Assembly: GCA_037176845.1 (NCBI GenBank)
Contig: JAYKXP010000072.1
Coordinates: 1 to 64,000, forward strand
Length of the DNA: 64,000 nucleotides
Source of the DNA: Paramarasmius palmivorus
Lineage: Eukaryota > Basidiomycota > Agaricomycetes > Agaricales > Marasmiaceae
Reading direction: 5' to 3'
Shown piece after piece: positions 25,900-36,092 of this stretch. Both the position numbers and the translations under genes were made by a program. Under the pieces are notes generated by a model that was not told the origin of the DNA, did no database searches, and worked only from the letters and a program-made list of their open reading frames with translations. Numbering within the stretch: the stretch's first letter is position 1; every line of letters begins with the position of its first letter.

Positions 25900-28240
25900 G
25901 TAGCGCTGGCATCTCGGCATGGCCGCAGACATCTATGTACGAGTCATAGAACCCCAGGTTGCCAGCCCGTAGTAGAAGTACCCAGCGACATCCCTTAGGA
26001 TGTCAATTATCCTCGCCAATACTGCTCAAATGCTAACACTTCGAGTCCATGTATGTATACCCGCGCGTAAATATTAGGGTTGGAACCAAAGACTTGAACA
26101 ATTGAAGGGGTAAAGTGGGGTAGGAAGGAAGTACAACGTAAAGAATGACGACAGCGCACATCAAACCAGAAGAGACCGTTACACACGCGGCCTTGATATT
26201 GAGCTACTGCATTGAACAATGACAAGTACTTCTCCATGAAAGAAGTATTACGTCCTGGTAGTTCTACAGCCATCCGAACGCCATATAGTATAGCCTAAAC
26301 GAAACAAGAAATGAGGTTAAGGGGCTTTGCAACAGAAAGAAAACGAAACGTACCGTCTCTGTATCATGATAACATGCGTAGTGGATGCGAACACGAGAGA
26401 AGAGCGTCGTCTAGCTGCCAGGATAACAAAAAGCTGAGGATATATTTCTCATCCGGGGTTGACTATTGGCCTAGAGTCGATAAGGAATGTTAGGAACAGC
26501 GTGTGTCGGGGACAACGTCATCCTCGTCGGTCGTGCTGAAAGTAGCGGGAATGTAGAGTCGGTTATCCATCAGCAGAATGAGATCTTGGGAATAGGTGCC
26601 AAGGAGAGATCCTATCAGAGCGAGGCAAGGGGTTCGCATATAATGAGCGTTGCGGATGAGTAAGAGACCACGAGAGGCGGTCTATCCGATCTTAGTGAGA
26701 GACAAGCATAAAACGCTCAAGAATACAAGACACACCTCGAGTGACGACCCAACGAGCATTCTTGGTTCTCAGCACGGAGATTATGGCTATTCCTTGCGAC
26801 ATGTGGATAACAGGGTTCACGGAACGACTGACATGTTCCGGTACTGAGAGATGCCGATTGGGGCATCAGTTGCCGTCGAAAGTAGTATCGTAGGGGAATG
26901 AGAGGTGTAGTGACGAATGGGTAGGGGTGAGGCGGAGGGATTGACGGATAATGTCTTCTTCCACTGAGGTGCATTTCATGAAGCCTACAGTCTGAATGGT
27001 GCGCAAAATCCATGCTCGTGATTTCACTTGTACAATGTCGGGACCAACAAGTAGGAGAGGCAGCGCAGGACGAGGATAGGGGGTAGAGGAGGAATGGGTG
27101 TGGAACATAGATGGGTTGGGGCGGTAGTTCCAAGACATCCAGCCCTCAGAGCATCACCACTTGTGACGACTTCCCGAGCGGATGCGGAAATGTGCCTTCT
27201 GAGCCGATGGGATGCATTAGTTGAATAAGAGGGAGTAGCTGGGTGGACAGTGAAAATGGAAGGAAGCTGCATCGCGTGTGTTTTGGTGGATGCTATAGGC
27301 ACAGGGACCAGTCAGTGCTAAGTGCGGTGTCATCTAACACGGAACGCACCCTTTGGTTCATGTTACGAGTAGCTGTCGTGAAGTCTGGGCGTTGGTACAA
27401 CAGTGAACTCAACGTTTCGTCAAAAAAAAAAGCCAAAAGAAGCCGGTCGAGCTGGGTTCCGAGTAGGAAAACGTGTGCGAGCACTAGAAGGGAAGGTTTA
27501 TACGGTGAGGGTTGACCAAGCCTAGGGGATAGATCAGCATAACTTGCACGACTTCGTCAGAGTGAAAAAACTACCACTGGAAAATTATCATCTCGTCTGA
27601 CACCAGAGAAACGAAGGAGAAGTTGGACGCCGCTGTTCTATATTCCACGGACCGAGAGTCGAGGAAGCTGGTCCTTCGATATGGTGGGTTCATTTGTGGA
27701 AAGCATGGGGCGAGTACAGGATAGGAAGAGCACTTTTGGAGGCAGTTTTTGTCGTCGCGGTTGAAAAACACGACTGTCACAGCTTGTCACACAGTCACTC
27801 GTTCCCAAGCTCGTGCCTGACACAGCCACATTACTCTTGATTCCGAACTGTCATGTCCATGAGAGGAACACATCGAAATCCCATGTCTGATACTGCACTT
27901 AACTCGACCTCTGCATCAGCGCAAAATCTCAGGAACTCAAATTGAAACAAAGTTATATGAAACTATGTTCGTGCCTCGCCCATTCTTCCTTTCTCGAGAA
28001 CTCTGAACCATAGACAAAGGTCCGCAAAACGCGCAATAGTCAGCGGTATCTCTGATCAAGTGAACATCTGAATTTGGCCGTGTCTACATTCGGAATTCTA
28101 CTCAATATCGGCAATTCAAACGTTCATTCAGCCTGTCTCCAACTTTTGGTCACCGGTTCATTTCAATACAACTCCCGCTCTTGGATCGTACATCCATATG
28201 ATACTAGCCTTGAGCCACTGTACCTCCCAGGAATGCGCCA
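25900..28240. other. Region without intact gene; possible decayed minus-strand gene
   Basis: Minus-strand frames at 27302-26717 and 26273-26007 are suggestive of an old membrane-protein gene (for example FMEKYLSLFNAVAQYQGR), but frames change repeatedly and no full splicing model works. I do not assign a family. Nothing else is supported here. Confidence 0.3.
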
Positions 28241-28246
28241 AAGTGT

Positions 28247-28254
28247 TATAAAAA
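28247..28254 (+). promoter_or_regulatory. TATA box of SDR twin 1
   Basis: TTATAAAA, 59 bases upstream of the start codon. Confidence 0.55.
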
Positions 28255-28312
28255 CTGCCTACATACTGTCCTTTCTTTCGACAGCAAATCTCGCTACACT
28301 ACTGTTACAGCA

Positions 28313-29490
28313 ATGTCATCGAATCAACTCGTCTGGCTCATCACCGGTACTTCGTATGTCTCAAATCATCTTATCCAGATACCACTCGCTCACACCAGCT
28401 GACTCTAGCGTTGGCCTCGGCCATGAACTTACCCTCGCTGCTCTTCAACGTGGTGACAAGGTAATCGCCATCACTCGCAGCACCTCTCTCGAACAAACCA
28501 CGACCGAGCTCGCACCCAAAGGCGCATCTGTTCTTGAACTCGATGTTACTTCACCGCTCGAAACTCTCGCCGAGGTCGCAAAGAAAGCCATATCGATCTA
28601 TGGACGTGTAGACGTTATTGTGAACAATGCTGGCGAAATGCTCGTAGGTCCTGTTGAGGAGAATAGGTATGTCTCTCCTCGATTTCTTTTTCAGTGATAC
28701 TAATCACTATATGCAGCCCCGAAGAAAGCTTCCAGCAATTCAAGTATGCATCCTGATATCGTCACTCGTTCCTAACTGACTATCTCTCAGCGCCAACGTT
28801 TTCGGCGGGCTAAATGTCGCAAGAGCTTTCCTTCCACACTTGCGTGAGAGTGGAACAGGTACCATCGTACTCATGGGCTCTATCGTCGGATGGAAGTACG
28901 CATTCCTTTGCCTCCACTTCTAATAACATAGATTCACCATTATTGAACAGGTCCTCACCTACGACGGCACTGTACGCCGGAACCAAATGGGCTTTACGCG
29001 GTACGTCAGCCTAATCCATTCATCTCAACTCTTTCACTCATCACACCTCACAAACAGGTATCTCATCCTCTCTACATGACGAGATCTCTCCTTTCGGCCT
29101 CAAAAGCATCTGCGTCGATTTTGGCTATATCCTCAACAAATGCTTCAACCCACCCGATCGTAAACCATACATTTCAAAACTCTCGTACTATACAAAGTTG
29201 ACAGATGAATACGAAGCGACGCTCCAAAGTTCGCATTACCCCTTCTCATTTCATTCCAGTTCTAATCACAACGTAAATCCTTCAGCAACAAGCAACCCGG
29301 CGACCCAATTAAAGGCGTCAACGCTCTCATCGATATCGTGCGTAACGAAGGGCTCGCAAAGGATAAACCCTTTTCCGGAAATGTCGTTTTAGGAAGTGAT
29401 GCGTATCGAGCTGCAAAGTCGGGTTCGGAGAAGAATTTGGAGTTGTTGGAGGCTTGGAAGGATGTTTCTGTTGGTACTGATAGGGTGTGA
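28313..29490 (+). CDS. Short-chain dehydrogenase, twin 1 (3' splice unclear)
   Basis: Soluble NAD(P)-dependent SDR. Exons 28313-28353, 28409-28666, 28717-28743, 28791-28895, 28951-29000, 29058-about 29228, and a last exon from about 29292 to 29490. Seen: TGTSSVGLG (11-19), ELDVTSP, NNAGEMLVG, active-site YAGTK (Y152, K156), C-terminal part GDPIKGVNALIDIVRNEG. Structure matches the next gene exon for exon (258, 27, 105 and 50 nt internal exons are identical in length). The join of the last two exons fails: the donor AAAGTTCGC leaves one base, while the acceptor before CAACAAGCAACC requires two. Either a non-canonical splice, an indel, or an early-stage pseudogene. A TATA box is in place. Substrate unknown. 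Confidence 0.8.
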
Positions 29491-29534
29491 TTGATCCGTG
29501 CATCTGAATGGAATGAAATCGCAATGTCTGCATC

Positions 29535-29629
29535 GTCCTGGTCGATTAGTGGTTAAATCATCTCGTTGTGGTTCCCACCGTTGAATACTTGCAACCGAGA
29601 AGCCGAGGGCTCGACTCCCTCCCGGGACA
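29535..29629 (+). tRNA. tRNA-His (GTG), with intron (probable)
   Basis: Acceptor GTCCTGG pairs with CCGGGAC. The anticodon region TCTCG-TTGTGG is the typical eukaryotic tRNA-His loop with anticodon GTG; the 3' half of the stem CGAGA follows after a 23-nt intron. The T arm is GAGGG-CTCGACT-CCCTC, so the usual first T of the T loop (and of the B box GGTTCGA) is C. The gene starts 45 bp after the SDR twin 1 stop. Identity is supported by the anticodon loop; the altered B box lowers certainty that it is active. Confidence 0.65.
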
Positions 29630-29965
29630 CTAGACCAGTATGAGTATTTCTTTTTCCGTTCACCCCTCTCCCCTTCACCTTGAGCATTTGATCTTGTTTT
29701 ACAATAACCTTTACTCCAAGAAGACGACATGTAACAAGCAACTGGGATACATATCATCGAAGTTTTATGGCATATCCCTATCTACTGGACTGCAAACCTT
29801 CGTTCTTGACCAGCATCCTCGTCAGAATAGGTCTTAAAGCTTCTCCAATTACGGACGGGTTGCCATCACAACACCCTTCAATACAACTCTTACTCGCGGC
29901 ATGGCTATCTCTCAGATGACTCACCCGGACCTGCCTTGACTGTTATGACTCCCGAGTACATTGAA

Positions 29966-29974
29966 CTATATAGA
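29966..29974 (+). promoter_or_regulatory. TATA box of SDR twin 2
   Basis: CTATATAGA, 55-63 bases upstream of the start codon, the same distance as in twin 1. Confidence 0.55.
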
Positions 29975-30028
29975 CCGTATCAAGAAAGTCGCTTTGGTTC
30001 AAGTCCTGCTCTGAACATCGTTAATAAA

Positions 30029-31520
30029 ATGATGACATCCAACCAAAGCCTCGTCTGGCTCATCACAGGCACATCGTACGTATAACATCCATCAATTGCC
30101 TTTCCCTTGTATTATACCTACTCACCCCCTTCTCATTCCAGCGTCGGAATTGGCACCAAACTAGCCCTCGCCGCTATCGGACGCGGTGATCAAGTAATTG
30201 TTACCGACAAAAGCGCTTTCATTGAACAGGTAACTTCTGAATTAGGACCCAAACGAGTAGCTATCATCGAGCTAGATGTTACGTCTCCACTCGAAACCCT
30301 GGTCGAGATCGCGAAAACGGCTATATCAATCTATGGACGCGTAGATGTGATCGTCAATAATGCAAATGAAATTCTTGTTGGGCATGTTGAGAAGAACACG
30401 TATGTATTGTTTAATCAACTATCAGTTTGAGCCGAAGCCTCTGACGCCATGTATAATCCTAGTCCCGAAGAAAGCTTCCAGCAATTCAAGTAAGATCACA
30501 TAGACCTTGCTATATGCTACTGAGAGAAGAATCACATCTTGTCCAACAGTACCAACGTCTTCGGCGCACTCAACGTTATTCGGGCTTTCCTTCCACACAT
30601 GCGTGAGCGTAAGACTGGCACAATCATATTTATGAATTCTATTTTTGGATGGAAGTTTGTCATTTTGAATTCACCGTACTCCGATGCCGCATTTGACACG
30701 GAAACAGATCCTGCCCCATAACAGCTCTGTATGCGGGAACCAAGTGGGCTTTACGTGGCAAGTTTCAGACGGTGATTGGATATCATATACTCGACTTAAT
30801 GTCTCAATGTAAGGCGGCTTGTACGCCGACGAGAGGCTCGATACGCGAGCGGGCGGTAACGCGAGGCCAAAGGCCGAGAGAGCACGACAACTCTTGAGAT
30901 TGTGATGGGAGTAAGTACAACGAATCATGTACGTACAGCCGAGTAGCCGGCCTTTTAGGTACGAGGCTGTAAGTAAACAAGGACAAGCAGATAACTGATA
31001 AAGAATGAGATAAACCAAATTGAGGGGGCGCGTTACACTCAAATAGGCATATCGGCGTCTCTGCACGACGAAATCTCTCCATTTGGTCTGAAGAGCATAT
31101 GCATAGATTTTTCTCACCAGTCTGCATGCCTTGACCAACGCACCGATAATAAATACGGGGCGGCTTGTATTGAGGACTATATGGCACAGTCTACAGATCA
31201 GTACAACGCGACGTTCAGAGGTACGTTCTCCGTTCCTATCGTTTTCGACCAGAATACTCACTCAGACTTGCATAGAATATCGTCACGTATTAAACATCAA
31301 CCACAACAAAGCAGTCAATGTCATCATCGATATCGTGCGCGGAGAAGGATGTGTCAAGGACAAAACATTGTGCGGAAATATCGTTTTGGGAACCCAGGCG
31401 CATGTGGCTGCCAGAAAGAGTTTGGAGAAGAATGCAGAGTTGCTAGATGCATGGGAGGATGTATCCTCCGATGTATCATGGAAAGCAGTAGAATGCGAGC
31501 TTGATCAACTGTACGATTAG
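30029..31520 (+). CDS. Short-chain dehydrogenase, twin 2
   Basis: Paralogue of the SDR at 28313. Exons 30029-30075, 30142-30399, 30463-30489, 30550-30654, 30708-30757, 31047-31220, 31276-31520 (301 aa; the start could also be the second ATG, 30032). Seen: ITGTSVGIG-type cofactor loop, ELDVTSP, active-site YAGTK (Y154, K158). Departures: NNAN instead of NNAG, and the segment after ICIDF is poorly conserved (SHQSACLDQRTDNKYGA). The fifth intron starts GC (G|GCAAGT) and is 289 nt against 57 in the twin, carrying about 230 bp of extra sequence. All exons sum in frame, so it is probably functional, but possibly with altered activity. Confidence 0.85.
30758..31046 (+). other. Enlarged GC-AG intron in SDR twin 2
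   Basis: The donor GCAAGT is the usual form of the rare GC donor. The same intron in twin 1 is 57 nt with GTACGT. The extra roughly 230 bp have no coding sense and contain short inverted pieces (GCCAAAGGC), suggestive of an insertion. Confidence 0.7.
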
Positions 31521-31687
31521 CATATAGCTTGCCATACTGATGTACAGATTAGTCGCACGATGTTGTGCATTTACCTTGCTGAAAAGTCAAGAATTCGGGT
31601 TCAAGCGCCTCTGATACACATCTTTCCTCCGCTCGTTCGGCGCTCATGTAGTTGATAGTATACTTGGAGGGGCTTTATGGGATCCTA

Positions 31688-33693
31688 CTATACTCTCGCT
31701 TTCACGTCCAAAATCAATCCCGGGCACACTTCTTCTCCTTCGATTTCCGAGACTGGGAGCATCATCCCCATGTTCGCTCTTCGAAACTCCATTCCATTCG
31801 GTACTCGGAACTCAAAGCGTTCAATAAGCCCACCGAGTAAAGCATGGATCTCCATTAACGCGAATCGGAATCCAACGCAGCCTTTAGGTCCACCACCTGT
31901 AGAGCATGGCGCGTAAAAAACACCAAAAACAGGCAAGGCAGAGGACGCACTAAAGCTAAGAATGTTCCCAGTCATACCAACCGAAGTATCCCTCTGCAAA
32001 TCATTCTCCTTAAGAAATCTAGCGGGATTCCACTCATTGGCATCAGGTCCCCATACGCTTTCGAGTCTACACCCTAGTCAGCGAATGTGAAACAGCGATA
32101 AAGAAGATCAATACCTGTTGCACGAAGCAATATCAATGATGATTCTCTGCCCGGGTATGACTGGCACCTCCGTAACCTCCTGACCCGACGATCCAATGAC
32201 CGGAATCTCCAGCGGTATTGAATCGTACACAGCAGACTCTCGAAAGAGAATGGATAATACCGGATGCAGCCTCAATGCTTCCTATACCTTCTATTTGTAT
32301 CTGGTGACACTGGACAAGTAGAATCGCACGTACCTTGACACAACAGCCTAACCACTCCAACGAATCATAACCATGGTCTGATCTTTCTTTAACCTCTCTA
32401 TACACCCTGTCTTGATCCTCTGGATGACGGCTAAGCTCGTAAAGGATCCACGCCATCGAATACCCCGTCGTGTGATGACCGGCTTGAATGAGCGTTGACA
32501 TCTGAGAAAGCACTTCATCTTCTGTGAGTCGTTTTCGTGGATCCTCGGCACGGTTGGCTTTAACTAACTCATTTCCATCAGAAACACGCAGCGATAGTAA
32601 ATATTGATCAAACTAAACACGCACCCAAGACACTCAACACATCCCGCTCCTTGCCTGTGAGCAACAACTCCTCCACTTCACTGCTCAACTCAAATGACAA
32701 CCCACTGTCGTGCATGACTTCTCTTGCCTTCTCATTTGACAGCTCTAGGTACCTCTTTGCAATTTTCTCTACCGGAGTCGGGAAATGTTGATTCTGCCAT
32801 GCTGAAAGCCACGGTGGAATATATTGTAACATACACACCGCAAGGACCTGAGCACGTGAAGGGGATGCAGCATGCAGTTCATCGAGGTCTTTGAGCGCTT
32901 TGGTTAGTTCGTTCGGTTTATTTTCTAGGGCGTCAAAGTGGTAGTTGAAGGAGCCTGCCAATGGAAAAGTTTGGCTACAAACGAAACCGTATTGGGCCAG
33001 ACACGTACTTTCACCGATAATATCTAACGTCACTTTTTGCAGCCATGGGATAACGTCAAACATCTCAACTTCTTTTGCCAATTCGACGTTCCATTTCTCC
33101 GAAAGCTACCCGTTGAATGTTCGATCAGTACTTCAGTACCTATAAAGGGAAGCAACACGCGCAATTCACATACCTTCGCTACATGCTCTTCAAACAGCAT
33201 CCCGAAACTCTTCAGATGGTTAATTGAAAATGCTGGACTCAACACCCTTCGATGTTTCCTATGCTCTTCCCCAACAGCCCAAAGCACTCCTCTCCCAAAA
33301 ATCAACTCTAATATTCTCCTTACATCACGAGCTTCGGGATATTCATTCACTTTGGCATGTAGAATATGGTGTATAGCACGAGGATCGGCGGTGATGAGTT
33401 TGGGTTGACCGAAGGATCCAGGTTGGCGGTATGTCGGGCCAAAGGATTCAATCCAGCGAAAGGTGAGATCGCCGACATGTTGTTCGGTCCTTAGGAGGTA
33501 CTCGACACCTTTTGTGATCGGTCAGTGACCTTGTACATCCACAATGAAAAGCAGAACAATAACCGAATAGGTAGCCTTCTCCCTCTGGACCGTTCAAAAA
33601 GTCAAGTCTTTTGCGTCTGTTGAGGATGTACAGCAGAAGAAAAGATGACAGAGCAACACCTGCAGCACCGATGTCGACGTAAGTGAGACCCAT
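31688..33693 (-). CDS. Cytochrome P450 monooxygenase
   Basis: Heme-thiolate monooxygenase anchored in the ER. Eight exons on the minus strand: 33693-33564, 33508-33174, 33105-33009, 32954-32625, 32557-32334, 32281-32115, 32066-31951, 31896-31688 (535 aa). Seen: N-terminal membrane anchor (8-24), WxxxR-type helix C region (EEHRKHRRVLSPAFS), I-helix AGHHTTG (323-329), ExxR motif EALR (373-376), heme loop FSGGPKGCVG with Cys473. The loop has Lys where Arg is usual (FxxGxRxCxG). The intron inside the heme loop (31950-31897) could be read through in frame, which would insert 18 residues and break the motif. Part of an oxidative-enzyme neighbourhood with the SDR twins and the FAD monooxygenase; substrate unknown. 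Confidence 0.95.
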
Positions 33694-33821
33694 AGTGGAG
33701 AAAGAACAGAGTCACCATCAATATTGCCGCTGTGTTCCCTTTTATTCGCAGAATGGAGTCAGAGGTTGGTTGGAGGGCCGAGCCGAGTGGAGCACACGTA
33801 AATTATTATTACAGCTATTTA

Positions 33822-35300
33822 CGAATCCCTGGAAACATTTTCAATAATCAAGGTTTTTGATGGTATTTACATCCAAACAAAGAGCTCCACCCGGCCAGAC
33901 ATGCCGACCCAGCGCTTGTTCACGCTTCAGCAGTGTGTTAATTTCCTCACCGCCGACTTAATGTGTAGAGATACTGTATCTCACTCCAGGTTTCCTCGTT
34001 GACACAGTAATCGAATCGTTATGTATCTCTCAAAATATGTGCCTAGCTGCCGACCTCATTGACTGACCTCAGTCATTGAAGCTTTTGAAGCTTCGCCTGT
34101 CTTTCTTGGTTTCAAAATTTCACCGACGGAAGCAGCGCGAATGACATTCTGAGGGCGTCCCGTTATCCAGGAGTACGAGTCGTCCGAGTCATCCGAGCCG
34201 TTCGAGCCGTCCGAGCCATCCGAGCCGCTACCGGCCAATACGAGTCAACCCCGGCAGGTCCGAGTCGCTTCGGCGAGTACGAGCCGGGGCTCAGTGTCAG
34301 CTATGTTCGACCGCGCTGCTCTCCATGGCACTGCGGAGCTTTTTTAAAAATCCCTTCGCGTCCTTCCTCGGTCCTTCCTTTGGTCTCGCTCTGGGTCCAA
34401 CTTGAGCTTGAACGACCAAAGGCAATACCTGGACGACACCTAGTGCTGATATACCACTGCAACTTGAATATTACGCCAATATCCCTTGCCTCCGCATGGT
34501 ACACGACTCCCTGATACCCCCACTACAGGCTACGTGGTTGTACCACAGCACCCGGTTCCCATTTTTCCTTTACTTCTGATGTTATCCTGGTCAAGGTAAA
34601 TATCAGAGGGGCTTCTTTACCGACGTATACTCTTGCTATGCGCTCGCAAACTCCGAATCAAGTTATTATCTCAATCATGTGCATGTATTTCCAAAGATGC
34701 CTTGTATACAATTCATTCTTGGAATCGGAGTCAAAACCCCCATTCACTTCTACCATGTACAATGCATGAAACTGCAATCGAAGCAGGGGAAAAAAATAAT
34801 GTAAGTAGTAGATGGAGAGAACTGAAGGCGCTCAGTGTCATCGGCATCGGCAGCGGCAGGAAACACTGACAATGACATATATATTCTCGATACCCCAAAC
34901 ACTGAAAGTAGATGCTTTTATTTCAGTAGCTTGTATTCCTATGTTTTGACTCGTACTACCGGGCGGTGACTCGTACTCTCTTTGGAGACTCGTATTTTGG
35001 ACTGGGACTCGTACTGGGTACGAGCCGTTCGAGCCAGTCCGAGCCGGATGACTCGGACCGGTGACTCGTACTCCCGGTTACCGGGACACCTTGGACATTC
35101 TATACAGCATGGCAGTTAATCGCATATCACAGCTCGGGACTGCGGTGGTGGTAGTCTATGTACGGTTGGCTGCTGTGAAGGCGACTGCTGCGAGCGCCGT
35201 ACAAGCGCTGGGTCGGCGTGTCTGGCCGGGTGGAGCTCTTTGTTTGGACACAAATACCATCAAAAGCCTCGATTATTGAAAAAATGTTTCTAGGGATTCG
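33822..35300. mobile_element. Non-autonomous inverted-repeat DNA transposon
   Basis: Terminal inverted repeats of about 97 bp at 33822-33918 and 35203-35300 (the left one begins CGAATCCCTGGAAACATTTT; it contains AAAGAGCTCCACCCGGCCAG, exact in both). Differences between the arms are mostly transitions plus a 2-bp indel. Subterminal regions carry repeated AGTACGAGTC on the left and GACTCGTACT on the right (about three to five each), arranged in inverted fashion like transposase-binding sites. The interior has no transposase frame. I could not find a clear target-site duplication. Confidence 0.85.
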
Positions 35301-36092
35301 AAAATGGCTGGAACATGCGAGGTTTGAAGCACCTCATTCGGCACCGTGACCAGTGCTCTCATCACGCCGACTCACATATATTGCAGGAACAGTGTAGAGG
35401 GAACATGATTGCCCTGCCTAGTAATATCAACTCGAGACGAGCTGTCGAGTGACATCGCCTGCCGCGGGGAGACTAAACCCATCCAGTGTATAACAGTGTA
35501 TAACTGCGATGCTGATGGGAGAAAGAATTGAAACCTAACCCTAACAATATGTCACGGTGGACGGGATCTAGTCCGAGTGCATTATCTTATCGTTTCTTCT
35601 CAGGCTAATCTGTGACTAATTTCTTGCGTTCCTGTTCCTTCGGGTCCACAATCCTGACATGACCCCTTGGCTGAATTTCAAGGAACAAATGAGCACCTCG
35701 ACAGCGCGAAACCCTCAATAAAATCAACGTCTTTGACCCTGCTTTTGGTATACATCATGATTCCCAAGCTAACTTGTCATGTCAAACATGGCCGATTAGG
35801 GGCGTTTTCCCACACGCATTGGCGCTGGTGTGTCGAATCACAAATAACGCGCCAGCTATTGGAACTTTGAGGGTAAGGAACCTACAAGTTACGTCGAGTC
35901 ATATTCTGACTTCCAATGCCCTAGAAGTCAGACGCAAAATCTTTGCACCTTGCTTTCATACAGAATCAGCCTAATTGTTCAAATTGACATGACCATCATT
36001 TCATAGGTAGGCTAGCGATAATAGCCGAACATGCCGCTAATATAACCAGAGGCAGATTAATGATCTTGAGGTGAACCTTCACTCTTCCCTTC
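35301..36092. other. Intergenic, no gene recognised
   Basis: Short frames only. Contains the upstream region of the surface protein gene that follows. A short CCTAACCCTAAC run occurs near 35534. Confidence 0.45.

Noticed and set aside
26866..27302. Minus-strand wax-synthase-like membrane gene
   Set aside because: A few words are suggestive (GWMSWNYRPNP, FMEKYLSLFNAVAQYQG), but frames break and the family's key motifs are not visible.
23760..28040. Large segmental duplication between 23.8-24.2 kb and 27.8-28.0 kb
   Set aside because: Only short blocks such as GTGCCTGACACAG and ACAAAGGTCCGCAAA match; not enough by eye to claim a duplication, at most shared upstream fragments.
31131..31520. 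Separate small gene of 129 codons
   Set aside because: It is the last two exons of SDR twin 2 read through the intron 31221-31275.
34056..34238. Gly/Ser/Asp repeat protein (minus strand)
   Set aside because: The repeated GSDGSDGS-type translation arises from the GAGTC/GACTC subterminal motifs of the transposon-like element.
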